The notes: generated from the sequence alone by a model not told the origin. Shown: positions 1 through 6,684, counted from the stretch's first letter. The stretch: DNA of 17,707 nucleotides from an uncultured Bacillota bacterium (GCA_949298295.1 CASFWS010000010.1:1-17707); one strand, 5' to 3'. Program-made: numbers and translations.

Positions 1-1
1 C

Positions 2-46
2 GTTGCCAAAAGCGCCGTTCCTTCCTCCTCGCCCGACGCCCGCTGA
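2..46 (+). CDS. Possible 3' end of an upstream gene
   Basis: An open frame enters from the window edge and ends with TGA at 44-46, three bases before the ATG of the cysteine desulfurase. Fourteen codons are visible, rich in Ser, Pro and Ala. The desulfurase has no recognisable Shine-Dalgarno sequence, so coupling to a gene ending here is plausible. In Bacillus the gene before this desulfurase is ezrA, but 14 residues are too few to identify anything. Confidence 0.25.
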   Translation, partial: VAKSAVPSSSPDAR

Positions 47-49
47 GTC

Positions 50-1198
50 ATGAAAGAAGACGTCGTCTATCTCGATAGCGCCGCGACATCCCGCCCTTAC
101 GAGGATGTCCTTTCGGCTTATCTTGAGGTCGCTTCCCGCCACTACGGGAATTCCTCGAGCCTCCATCTTCTTGGCTATGATGCCGCCCGCCTCCTCCGGG
201 AGGCCCGGGAAAAGATCCTTTCCTCCCTCGGGGTGGCCAAGACCCATGAGGCCGTCTTTACCTCTGGGGCGACCGAGAGCAACAACCTTTTCCTCTTCTC
301 GATTGCCCGGCGCTACCGGAACCGCGGGAAGAAGCTCATCACCTCGCGGGGCGAGCACCCGAGCGTCCTCAACGTCTTCAAAGCCCTTGAAAAGGAAGGC
401 TTCGAGGTCGTTTACCTCCCTTTGACGGAAAAAGGAAGCGCCGATCTTGGTGCCCTTCGGGCGGCGATGGACCGCGACGTCATCCTCGTTTCCCTCATGG
501 GGGTCAATAACGAGACGGGGGCCATTACCGACCTCCGGGAGGTATCCTCCATCGTCAAGGCCTATCCCAAGTGTTTCTTCCATAGCGATCTCACCCAAGC
601 CGTCGGCAAGATTGACGTTCCCTATCCGCTTGTCGACGCCTTCTCCTTTTCCGGCCACAAAATCGGGGCCCTCAAGGGCAGCGGGGCTCTCGTTTATCGA
701 AAGAACATCGCCTTTCCTTCCCTCGAGGAAGGCGGGGAGCAAGAAGGGGGTCATCGCCCCGGGACGGTCGACGTCGCCGGGGATTATGCCCTTTCCCTAG
801 CTCTTCAGCGAAGCATCCGGGAAGGAAAGGAAAACGTGCAAAAGGTTGCCCTTTTGCGGGAAAAAGCCCTATCTTATCTCCAGCGTAGAAGCGACGAATT
901 CGCGATCAATTCCCCGCTCGATGGCTCTCCTTACCTCCTCTCTTTCTCCCTCCTTAGGAAAAAAGCCGCCGTCTACGTCGAGGGACTAAGCGAGGAAGGC
1001 ATCGCCGTAAGCAGCGTTTCGGCCTGCTCCTCGAAAAGGGAAAACGTCTCCTACGTCATCGAGGCGATGGGGCTTGGCAAAGAAAGGGCGGCCCATTCCG
1101 TCCGCCTAGCCTTTTCGCCCTTCAACACGGAAAAGGACATCGACCGCTTCATCGCGGTCAGCGACGAACTGCTCGGAAGGCTGGTCAACCAAAGATGA
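50..1198 (+). CDS. iscS: Cysteine desulfurase (IscS/NifS class V aminotransferase)
   Basis: PLP enzyme that takes sulfur from L-cysteine as an enzyme-bound persulfide, leaving alanine. The 382-residue protein is close to full family length. Visible motifs: TSGATESNN (71-79), His103 stacking on PLP, NNETG (153-157), Asp180 and Gln183 binding PLP, SGHK with Schiff-base Lys204, and catalytic loop SACSS with Cys326. These sit at nearly the same positions as in E. coli IscS. The start is fixed by an in-frame TGA at 44-46. The next gene, thiI, overlaps it by four bases, as in the Bacillus nifZ-thiI pair, so its main job is probably persulfide delivery to ThiI. A general role in Fe-S assembly cannot be excluded; no scaffold gene is adjacent. 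Confidence 0.95.
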   Translation: MKEDVVYLDSAATSRPYEDVLSAYLEVASRHYGNSSSLHLLGYDAARLLREAREKILSSLGVAKTHEAVFTSGATESNNLFLFSIARRYRNRGKKLITSRGEHPSVLNVFKALEKEGFEVVYLPLTEKGSADLGALRAAMDRDVILVSLMGVNNETGAITDLREVSSIVKAYPKCFFHSDLTQAVGKIDVPYPLVDAFSFSGHKIGALKGSGALVYRKNIAFPSLEEGGEQEGGHRPGTVDVAGDYALSLALQRSIREGKENVQKVALLREKALSYLQRRSDEFAINSPLDGSPYLLSFSLLRKKAAVYVEGLSEEGIAVSSVSACSSKRENVSYVIEAMGLGKERAAHSVRLAFSPFNTEKDIDRFIAVSDELLGRLVNQR

Positions 1199-2358
1199 AA
1201 AAAGGAATCCTCATCCATTTCGGCGAACTCTCGACGAAAGGCAAAAACCGCGACGACTTCATCGAAGCCCTCGCCCGGAACGTCCATCACGCCCTTGCTG
1301 GTTTTTCCACCGAGATAAAGCGCGACCACGATCACATCCGCGTCTATATGGACGAAGTGCCGGAGGAGGCTATCTCCCGCCTCCTCGAGGTAAGCGGCAT
1401 CGCTCGCCTCAGCGTCTTCTACGAATGCCCGAAGGAGATGGAAGAGATCCGCGCGACCGCCCTTTTGGCCTATAAGGAGGACGGCGGGAAGACCTTCAAG
1501 GTCGAGACGGCCCGAAGCGACAAGAGCTTCCCCCTTGATTCCTACGCCGTTTCCCGCGACGTCGGGGGATATATATTGCGGAACGTCCCGGAAAGCTCGG
1601 TCGATGTCCACGAGCCGGAGACCCGGATCCGGATCATTCTTGCCCGCCCGGCGGCCTATGTCTATGCTCGGACCATCCGAGCGGCCGGCGGCTATCCCCT
1701 CGGGACCCTCGGAAAGGCCTTGATGCTCCTTTCCGGCGGCATCGACTCGCCCGTCGCCTCCTATGCCCTCCTGAAGCGGGGCATCGCCCTCGAGGGCATC
1801 CATTTCGCTGCCCCTCCCTATACGAGCGAGGAAGCCGTCAACAAGGTCAAGGACCTTCTTGAGGTCCTCACCCGCTACCAGCGGACGATCAAACTCCACG
1901 TCGTCAACTTCACGAAGCTGCAGCTAGCCATCTACAAGGAAGCCGGTGACCCCTATGCCATCACCATCATGCGGCGGATGATGCTCCGGATCGCCGAGAA
2001 GATGGCGAGAAAGCGGGGGTGCCTGGCTTTGGCCTCGGGCGAGTCGATCGGCCAGGTCGCGAGCCAAACCCTCCAGTCGATGGTCGCCATCAACGCCGTC
2101 ACTTCCTACCCGATCATCCGGCCCTTGGCCGCCATCGACAAAAACGAGACGATCGAGATTGCTAGGAAGATCGGGACCTACGAAATCTCGATCCGCCCCT
2201 TCGAGGATTGCTGCACCATCTTCACCCCACGCCATCCGGTCACCCGCCCGAAGATCGCCATTTGCGAGGAAATCGAGGCGAAGATCGCCTACGAGGAAAT
2301 GATCGAGGAGTGTGTGAAGGAAGCCACGACAATCCTCGTCGGGGGCGAGGAAGATTAG
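1195..2358 (+). CDS. thiI: tRNA 4-thiouridine synthetase ThiI (short form)
   Basis: ATP-dependent sulfurtransferase that makes 4-thiouridine at position 8 of tRNA: it adenylates U8, then inserts sulfur carried from the desulfurase. The 387 residues comprise an N-terminal ferredoxin-like/THUMP region (about 1-165, with GELSTKGKNR at 10-19) and a PP-loop domain with SGGIDS at 180-185. GESIGQVASQT lies at 282-292, and a Cys pair at 339-340 in the conserved RPFEDCCTIF context probably carries the reactive sulfur site. The C-terminal rhodanese domain of the E. coli enzyme is absent, as in Bacillus. In enterobacteria that domain is also needed for thiamin thiazole synthesis, so a thiamin role is unlikely here. 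ATG overlaps the desulfurase stop (ATGA) and no separate ribosome binding site is evident, so translation is probably coupled. Confidence 0.95.
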   Translation: MKKGILIHFGELSTKGKNRDDFIEALARNVHHALAGFSTEIKRDHDHIRVYMDEVPEEAISRLLEVSGIARLSVFYECPKEMEEIRATALLAYKEDGGKTFKVETARSDKSFPLDSYAVSRDVGGYILRNVPESSVDVHEPETRIRIILARPAAYVYARTIRAAGGYPLGTLGKALMLLSGGIDSPVASYALLKRGIALEGIHFAAPPYTSEEAVNKVKDLLEVLTRYQRTIKLHVVNFTKLQLAIYKEAGDPYAITIMRRMMLRIAEKMARKRGCLALASGESIGQVASQTLQSMVAINAVTSYPIIRPLAAIDKNETIEIARKIGTYEISIRPFEDCCTIFTPRHPVTRPKIAICEEIEAKIAYEEMIEECVKEATTILVGGEED

Positions 2359-2370
2359 CCTTTGAGACCA

Positions 2371-2396
2371 AGCGAGGCCGCGCGGCCTCGCTTTTT
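2371..2396 (+). terminator. Rho-independent terminator of the desulfurase-thiI operon
   Basis: A perfect 22-base palindrome at 2371-2392 (arms AGCGAGGCC and GGCCTCGCT) is followed by a short T run, 12 bases after the thiI stop codon. Confidence 0.85.
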
Positions 2397-2489
2397 ACTT
2401 CCCTTAACCCGCTTGACAGGCGAACTATAATGGCCGAGAAAAAAGGAAATGCCCATTAATATGCTCAAAGGCGGAATTTGTAATGTTTC

Positions 2490-2505
2490 TTACGCTATAG
2501 CGTAA
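2490..2505. repeat. 16-bp perfect palindrome TTACGCTATAGCGTAA
   Basis: Self-complementary without mismatch. It is flanked by weaker nested arms TTTGTAA (2477-2483) and TTACAAA (2530-2536). It resembles a dimeric regulator site, but no gene start lies close by. Confidence 0.6.
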
Positions 2506-2566
2506 AAAGTTACTAAAACAGACAAGTATTTACAAAGTTGCAATTGAAATTGCCGCTCTCAAATTA

Positions 2567-2627
2567 GGTTCTACGGAATTGGCTGCGGTAAAAAGACCAC
2601 ATAGACCATAGCAAAGCCCGTAGAACC
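2567..2627. repeat. Inverted repeat with 10-bp arms
   Basis: GGTTCTACGG (2567-2576) and CCGTAGAACC (2618-2627) are exact reverse complements around a 41-base interior. Neither side has a T run, so it is not a simple terminator. It could be the base of an RNA stem or a remnant of insertion ends. Confidence 0.55.
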
Positions 2628-2752
2628 AAAAATTCTTGCCTTTGCCCTTTGGGCTTGTATTTGATCTTTGTCTATCGTCGAAAGGCAAAAAGGTAAAAAA
2701 CACCTGTAAAGCATCTCTAGGCGCCTTCGGATGCCTTTTCCTTTCAGGCATC

Positions 2753-2777
2753 AAAAAAGCCCGGGTCGAACCCGGGC
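2753..2777 (-). terminator. Rho-independent terminator of infC-rpmI-rplT
   Basis: On the minus strand the arms GCCCGGGT and ACCCGGGC close a three-base loop and are followed by six T residues. It lies 14 bases after the rplT stop codon. Confidence 0.92.
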
Positions 2778-2791
2778 CGCTTGGCGTAAGC

Positions 2792-3169
2792 TTACTTGGC
2801 GAGGGCTTTCTTCGCCGTCTCGCAGAGCGAGGCGAAGGCCTTCTCGTCGTTGATGGCCATTTCCGAGAGCATCTTCCGGTTGAGGCCGGCTCCGCCCTTG
2901 CTCACGACGCCGGCCTTGGTGAGGCCGTCGATGAAGCGGGAGTAGCTGAGGCCGTTCATCCGGCAGCCGGCGTTGATGCGCTTGATCCAGAGCTTCCGGA
3001 AGTCGCTCTTCCGCTGGCGGCGGGAGATATAGGCGTACTGGTAGCCGCGGAGGACTTGTTCCTTCGCGGTCTTGAAGAGCAGGTGCTTGCTGCCGAAGTA
3101 GCCCTCGGCGGCCTTGAGGATCTTCTTCCTCCGTTGGCGGGTGGTGACTCCGCCCTTGACGCGTGCCAT
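2792..3169 (-). CDS. rplT: 50S ribosomal protein L20
   Basis: Early 23S rRNA-binding protein needed for 50S assembly; in several bacteria it also represses its own operon by binding the leader. The 125-residue product has the very basic N-terminus MARVKGG followed by RQRRKKILK and the conserved region around YISRRQRKSDFRKLWIKRIN. It is slightly longer than the usual 117-119 residues. The start is set by AGGAGG at 3180-3185, ten bases upstream of ATG. It is the last gene of the IF3-L35-L20 operon, 22 bases after rpmI, and is followed at once by a terminator. As the likely autogenous repressor it would act on the leader at 3956-4091; this is inferred from Bacillus and E. coli. Confidence 0.98.
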   Translation of the reverse strand: MARVKGGVTTRQRRKKILKAAEGYFGSKHLLFKTAKEQVLRGYQYAYISRRQRKSDFRKLWIKRINAGCRMNGLSYSRFIDGLTKAGVVSKGGAGLNRKMLSEMAINDEKAFASLCETAKKALAK

Positions 3170-3191
3170 TTCTAACTATCCTCCTAATGTC

Positions 3192-3395
3192 TTAGCGGGC
3201 CTTGTGGTAGATCATCTGGTTGATCCGCTTGAGGTCCGAATCGGCCATGACGGCCTTGTGGCGCAGGTGCAGCTTTTGCTTGCGGGTCTTGTTCGGGGCA
3301 AGATGGCCGGTGTAGGCGTGCTTGTGCTTGATCTTCCCGGTGCCGGTGACCTTGATCCGCTTCATGAGGGTCCGGCTCGATTTCATTTTCGGCAT
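3192..3395 (-). CDS. rpmI: 50S ribosomal protein L35
   Basis: Small basic protein of the large subunit, 67 residues from MPKMKSSRTLMKRIK to the end, matching the family's usual 64-67. The start chosen is the ATG at 3395, preceded by AGGAGG within the 11-base gap after the infC stop. A longer frame starting at TTG 3455 would run back into infC and has no family support. It sits between infC and rplT in the order conserved across bacteria, so it is co-transcribed and probably co-regulated with L20. Confidence 0.97.
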   Translation of the reverse strand: MPKMKSSRTLMKRIKVTGTGKIKHKHAYTGHLAPNKTRKQKLHLRHKAVMADSDLKRINQMIYHKAR

Positions 3396-3406
3396 GTTGT
3401 TTCCTC

Positions 3407-3955
3407 CTATTTCTTCTTGGGGCCAACGATGGTGTTGTACCATTTGCCTTCCCAATAAGGCGGCTTTTCGACTTGGGCGATGTCGCTTAGGATCTCGACG
3501 AACTTCTTGGACACTTCCTCGCCGACTTCCTTATGGGCCAGCTGGCGGCCGCGGAAGACGACGCAAACCTGGACCTTGTCCCCTTCCTCGATGAATTCCC
3601 GGGCCTTCTTGGCCTTCGTCTCGAGGTCGTGCTGCCCGATTTGCGGGGTCAGCTGCACTTGCTTCATCTCGTGGCCCTTGCTCTTCTTGCGCTGGCTTCT
3701 CTCTTGCTTCTGCTGCTCGAAGCGGTAGCGTCCGTAGTCGAGGATCTTGCACACGGGCGGGTTGGCGTTCGGGGCGACGCAATAGAGGTCCATCTCGTAG
3801 GACATGGCAAGGCTGTTGGCCGCCCTCGAGCTCATGACGCCCAGCTGCTGGCCTTCGGGGCCGATGACGCGCACTTCCGGGTAGCGGATGCGTTCGTTGA
3901 TGGGGTCGATGCGCTTCTCGGGGCGCCGGCGGTCATTGCGATTGAAGTTTGCGAT
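3407..3955 (-). CDS. infC: Translation initiation factor IF-3, ATC start codon
   Basis: IF-3 binds the 30S subunit, keeps it apart from the 50S and checks the start codon-initiator tRNA match. The product is 182 residues: N-domain about 15-80 (DPINERIRYPEVRVI), a charged linker about 80-98, and C-domain with QIGQHDLETKAKKA and FRGRQLAHKEVG. I place the start at ATC (3953-3955) because AGGAGG at 3965-3970 lies nine bases before it, and the protein then begins just ahead of the conserved domain. No ATG, GTG or TTG fits. IF-3 genes classically use rare starts (ATT in E. coli and Bacillus), letting IF-3 reject its own message when abundant. First gene of the operon, behind a structured leader. 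Confidence 0.95.
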   Translation of the reverse strand: MANFNRNDRRRPEKRIDPINERIRYPEVRVIGPEGQQLGVMSSRAANSLAMSYEMDLYCVAPNANPPVCKILDYGRYRFEQQKQERSQRKKSKGHEMKQVQLTPQIGQHDLETKAKKAREFIEEGDKVQVCVVFRGRQLAHKEVGEEVSKKFVEILSDIAQVEKPPYWEGKWYNTIVGPKKK

Positions 3956-3964
3956 GTTCTTCTT

Positions 3965-3970
3965 CCTCCT
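3965..3970 (-). promoter_or_regulatory. Shine-Dalgarno site that decides the infC ATC start
   Basis: A perfect AGGAGG on the minus strand nine bases before ATC at 3955. The longer open frame reads straight through this site (as Arg-Arg), which argues that the upstream part is leader, not protein. Confidence 0.85.
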
Positions 3971-3978
3971 AAGCAAGC

Positions 3979-4003
3979 AAAACGCGGAGGCATCCCCTCC
4001 GCG
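3979..4003 (-). terminator. Attenuator hairpin in the infC leader
   Basis: On the minus strand, arms CGCGGAGG and CCTCCGCG enclose a five-base loop and are followed by TTTTGCTTGCTT. It ends about 24 bases before the infC start, so it can only act as a regulated (leaky) terminator. Confidence 0.75.
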
Positions 4004-4097
4004 CCGAACTAGTTTGCTTCTTCCGAAGGTAGCTAGGTGCCGATTCCCGATGGGAGTCCGGCGGTCCGCGGGGACGCTTTCTACTTTGCCGTGAGTA

Positions 4098-4125
4098 ATT
4101 ATCCACGGCCGTGACGCTCTGTCAA
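4098..4125 (-). promoter_or_regulatory. Sigma-A promoter of infC-rpmI-rplT
   Basis: Minus-strand -35 TTGACA (4120-4125) and -10 GATAAT (4098-4103) with a 16-base spacer, predicting a transcription start near 4091. Confidence 0.85.
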
Positions 4126-4161
4126 GGCTTTTCGCTTTCCTTCCCGTTACCCCCCGGGGCG

Positions 4162-4190
4162 TTGCCAAAAACGGCGATTTTGGCTAAATT
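4162..4190 (+). promoter_or_regulatory. Promoter of the alkyltransferase gene
   Basis: -35 TTGCCA (4162-4167) and -10 TAAATT (4185-4190) with a 17-base spacer. The -10 ends seven bases before ATG at 4198, so the transcript would begin at or next to the start codon (leaderless). Confidence 0.6.
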
Positions 4191-4197
4191 AATGATG

Positions 4198-4707
4198 ATG
4201 GAAAGAAAAGAAGACAAACCGCTCTCCTACTGGATTTACGACACTCCGGCTGGCGATGTCACCGTCCTAGCCACCGAGAAAGCCGTCGTCGAGCTCCTCT
4301 TCGGGGCCCAGGATCCCTTCGGGGCCAAAAACGACGAGAACATCCACCAATACGACGCCATCATCGAGCTGAACCAGTACTTCTATGGGCAAAGGAAGGC
4401 CTTCGACCTCGCCATCGCCTACCAAGGCGGGGAAGCCGGCCGGGTCTACGATGCCGTCCGTTCCATTCCCTACGGTGAGACGAAAACCTACGAGGAAGTG
4501 GCGAAGATCGCCAAAAGCAAGCCGGAGAAGGTGAAGGAATTCCTTCTCCATAACCCGATCCCGATCCTCATTCCCTGCCATCGGGCCGTCGAGGGGGAAA
4601 ACGACCTCGGCATCTACTGCGGGGACATCGAACTCAAAAGAAAACTTCTCCGGATGGAGAAGACGAACGTCAACCGGGAGTTCCACGCTCCCGATTACGT
4701 GGACTGA
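4198..4707 (+). CDS. ogt: Methylated-DNA-[protein]-cysteine methyltransferase (Ogt type), divergent
   Basis: Suicide DNA repair protein that moves alkyl groups from O6-guanine onto its own cysteine. From ATG 4198 it is 169 residues. An N-terminal half with LNQYFYGQRKAFDL (58-71) precedes the DNA-binding domain (about 82-155) with VYDAVRSIPYGETKTY, then NPIPILIPCHRAV containing active-site Cys127. The recognition helix is unusual: where the family has ARAVG, here it reads EKVKE, so the arginine finger (17 residues before the cysteine) is Glu110. Three ATGs lie in a row (4192, 4195, 4198); I favour the last from promoter spacing, but all are possible. A GTG at 4111 would overlap the infC promoter. 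It stands alone, divergent from infC. Function is likely but substrate choice is uncertain. Confidence 0.85.
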   Translation: MERKEDKPLSYWIYDTPAGDVTVLATEKAVVELLFGAQDPFGAKNDENIHQYDAIIELNQYFYGQRKAFDLAIAYQGGEAGRVYDAVRSIPYGETKTYEEVAKIAKSKPEKVKEFLLHNPIPILIPCHRAVEGENDLGIYCGDIELKRKLLRMEKTNVNREFHAPDYVD

Positions 4708-4719
4708 TAGATTTCGAAG

Positions 4720-4750
4720 AAAGGGGAAGCGGATGGCCCGCTTCCCCTTT
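4720..4750. terminator. Bidirectional terminator between ogt and thrS
   Basis: Perfect 13-bp arms, AAAGGGGAAGCGG (4720-4732) and its complement (4738-4750), with a five-base loop. T-rich tracts follow on both strands. It lies between two convergent stop codons and can serve both genes. Confidence 0.88.
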
Positions 4751-4760
4751 CCTTTGGCCC

Positions 4761-6668
4761 TTAGAAGGCCTCTTTTCGAGTGGCGATTTCCTTAAGGAGG
4801 GCGTTGACGAATTCCTCTCTCCCTAAGCTCTTTCCCTTCTCTTGGCCGTAACGGCGAACGTTTACGGTCCCGGTCTCGATTTCCTTATCGCCGAGGACGA
4901 GAGCCATCGGGACCTTCGAGGTAATCGAGAGGCGGAGGCGGTAGGAGAGTTTGTCTTCCCCATCGAGGAGGCGGGCGCGAACGCCCCTATTCAAGAGTTC
5001 CTCCGTCAGGGCCTTGGCCTCTTCCCCGTGCTTTTCCGGGTTGACCGGGACGATGTCGACTTGATTTGGCGCTAGCCACGTCGGGAAGGCCCCGCCGTAG
5101 TTCTCGGTGATGATCCCGATGAAGCGCTCGATCGAGCCGAAGGCCACCCGGTGGAGCATGACCGGCTCCTTCTTTTCCCCGTGCTCGTCGATGTAGAAGC
5201 AGCCGAAGCGGTGGGGGAGGTTGAGGTCGAGCTGGATGGTGCCGCATTGCCAAGTCCGGCCCATCGAGTCGCGGAGCTTGAAGTCGAGCTTCGGGCCGTA
5301 GAAGGCTCCGTCCCCGGGGTTGACCTCGTAGTCGTGCCCGGCGTCCTTGCAAGCCGTCGCCAGAGCCTTCTCGGCCTTGTCCCAGAAGGCGATGGTCCCG
5401 ATGTAATCGGACTCCGGACGGGTCGAGAGGACGATCTTGTAGGTGAGGCCGAAGGTCATGTAGACCTCGTCGAGGAGGGCGATGATGGCTTTGACCTCGC
5501 TTTCGATCTGGTCTTCCCGAATGAAGATATGGGCATCGTCCTGGGTAAAGGCCCGGACCCGGAAAAGGCCGTTGAGGGCGCCGCTCGCCTCGTGGCGGTG
5601 GACGTGCCCGAGCTCGGCGTAGCGGATCGGCAGTTCCTTGTAGCTATGGAGGGACTGGTTGTAGCTGAGTAGGGCCCCCGGGCAGTTCATCGGCTTGATG
5701 GCGAAGTCCTTTCCGTCGATCTTCGTCGTGTACATGTTGCTCTTGTAGTGGTCCCAGTGGCCCGAGGTTTCCCATAGCTCCCGCGAGAGCATCGTCGGGG
5801 TTTCGATCTCGAGGTAGCCGTGCCGGCGGTGGACCTCGTGCCAGTAGTCGAGAAGGGCGTTTTTAAGCTTCATTCCGTTCGGGAGGAAGAAGGGGAAGCC
5901 GGGCCCGTAGTCGCTGATGAAGAAGAGGCCGAGTTCCTTCCCGAGGCGCCGATGGTCGTTCTTCTTCCGCCGCTCGAGGAGCTCGAGGTAGGAAGAAAGT
6001 TCCTCTTCCGTCCACCAGCTCGTCCCGTAGATGCGGGTGAGCTGCTTGTTGTCGCTACTCCCGCGCCAATAGGCCCCGGCGATCGAGAGGAGCTTGAAGT
6101 GGCGGATGTAGCCGGTCGAGGGCAGATGGATCCCCCGGCAGAGGTCGGTGAAGGAGCCCTGGGTGTAAAGGGAGATGCCTTCCCCGCTATGCTCGCGGAT
6201 GAGCTCTTGCTTGTAGGGATTGTCCTTGAAGGTTTCCTCCGCCTCCGCGGGGGTAACCTCCTTTCTTACGAAGCGCGCGTCTTCCTTCGCGAGTTTCTTC
6301 ATCTCGGCCTCGATTTTCCCGAGATCTTCTTCCTTTAGGACGTAAGAACCGAAGTCGACGTCGTAATAGAAGCCTTCCTCGATGGCCGGGCCGAAGCCGA
6401 AGCGGGCCTCCGGGAAGAGATGGTGGATGGCCTCGGCCATCAGGTGGGAAGTCGAGTGGTTGAGGATCTCGAAGGCCTCCGGGCTCCCGATCCGGACGAA
6501 GGAAACCTCTTCCCCGTCCTTGAGGGGCCGGGACATGTCGAAGAGTTCCCCGTGCGACGCGTAGGCGACGTCCTTCTTTTTGTTTTCCGCGTCGAAAAGC
6601 TTGGCGAGAAGGAAGCCGTTGGCCCCTTCCTCGAGTTCGACGCTCCTACCATCGAAAATGACTTTCAT
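4761..6668 (-). CDS. thrS: Threonine-tRNA ligase
   Basis: Charges tRNA-Thr with threonine and clears Ser-tRNA-Thr. The 635-residue product has a TGS domain (1-60), the editing/SAD domain with HSTSH (His71, His75) and LCRGIH (Cys177, His181), a class II catalytic core and a C-terminal anticodon-binding domain starting near LAPNQVDIV (532). The core zinc ligands are Cys329 (MNCP), His380 (DDAH) and His506 (MLHRV). Motif 2 lies near RHEASGALNGLFRVRAF. Start ATG 6668 follows AGGAGG at 6677-6682 by eight bases; an upstream in-frame start at 6740 lies inside the T-box antiterminator and is rejected. Single-gene transcript controlled by a T-box leader, so expression should rise when tRNA-Thr is uncharged. 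Confidence 0.98.
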   Translation of the reverse strand: MKVIFDGRSVELEEGANGFLLAKLFDAENKKKDVAYASHGELFDMSRPLKDGEEVSFVRIGSPEAFEILNHSTSHLMAEAIHHLFPEARFGFGPAIEEGFYYDVDFGSYVLKEEDLGKIEAEMKKLAKEDARFVRKEVTPAEAEETFKDNPYKQELIREHSGEGISLYTQGSFTDLCRGIHLPSTGYIRHFKLLSIAGAYWRGSSDNKQLTRIYGTSWWTEEELSSYLELLERRKKNDHRRLGKELGLFFISDYGPGFPFFLPNGMKLKNALLDYWHEVHRRHGYLEIETPTMLSRELWETSGHWDHYKSNMYTTKIDGKDFAIKPMNCPGALLSYNQSLHSYKELPIRYAELGHVHRHEASGALNGLFRVRAFTQDDAHIFIREDQIESEVKAIIALLDEVYMTFGLTYKIVLSTRPESDYIGTIAFWDKAEKALATACKDAGHDYEVNPGDGAFYGPKLDFKLRDSMGRTWQCGTIQLDLNLPHRFGCFYIDEHGEKKEPVMLHRVAFGSIERFIGIITENYGGAFPTWLAPNQVDIVPVNPEKHGEEAKALTEELLNRGVRARLLDGEDKLSYRLRLSITSKVPMALVLGDKEIETGTVNVRRYGQEKGKSLGREEFVNALLKEIATRKEAF

Positions 6669-6676
6669 CGTTGTTG

Positions 6677-6682
6677 CCTCCT
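6677..6682 (-). promoter_or_regulatory. Shine-Dalgarno site of thrS
   Basis: AGGAGG on the minus strand, eight bases before ATG 6668. It settles the start against a 24-codon-longer reading that would overlap the T-box. Confidence 0.9.
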
Positions 6683-6684
6683 GA

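Larger units (their letters stand above)
2397..2752. other. AT-rich intergenic island, no convincing gene
   Basis: About 355 bases between two facing terminators, visibly richer in A and T than everything around. It holds a 16-base perfect palindrome (2490-2505), a 10-base-arm inverted repeat (2567-2627) and a set of alternative GCATC/GATGCC/GGCATC arms (2708-2752). A stretch open from 2501 to the TAG at 2609-2611 (36 codons) has no ATG/GTG/TTG start. A 74-codon minus-strand frame (2530-2754) begins inside the rplT terminator. Neither has a ribosome binding site or a family I recognise. It may be a decayed foreign insertion or a structured RNA region. Confidence 0.5.
3956..4091 (-). promoter_or_regulatory. 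Structured leader of infC-rpmI-rplT (L20-leader type)
   Basis: About 135 bases of transcribed leader between the promoter and infC. In order on the minus strand it contains a GTCC/GGAC hairpin and a stem-loop with GCCG...CGGC outer and TCCC/GGGA inner pairs (4039-4062). A segment AAGCAAA (4013-4019) follows, then the terminator hairpin (3979-4003). AAGCAAA can pair with TTTGCTT at the end of the terminator (3975-3981), enclosing the hairpin. Position and content match the Firmicutes L20 leader idea, in which L20 binding favours termination. Assignment to that RNA family was made by position, not by a covariance model. Confidence 0.7.

Noticed and set aside
1051..1899. Minus-strand open frame (282 codons) opposite the desulfurase and thiI
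   Set aside because: It spans the overlap of two well-supported genes and has no domain signature.
2413..2431. TTGACA and TATAAT as a promoter in the AT-rich island
   Set aside because: Both hexamers are perfect but only seven bases apart, far from the 16-18 a sigma-A promoter needs. No gene follows.
2430..2459. Nine-codon ORF starting at ATG 2430, and a 14-codon ORF at 2461-2505
   Set aside because: Too short, no ribosome binding site, and the second ends within the palindrome. No reason to call them peptides.
3956..4168. N-terminal extension of IF-3 back to 4168
   Set aside because: The extra 71 codons run through the promoter, attenuator hairpin and Shine-Dalgarno of infC and do not resemble IF-3.
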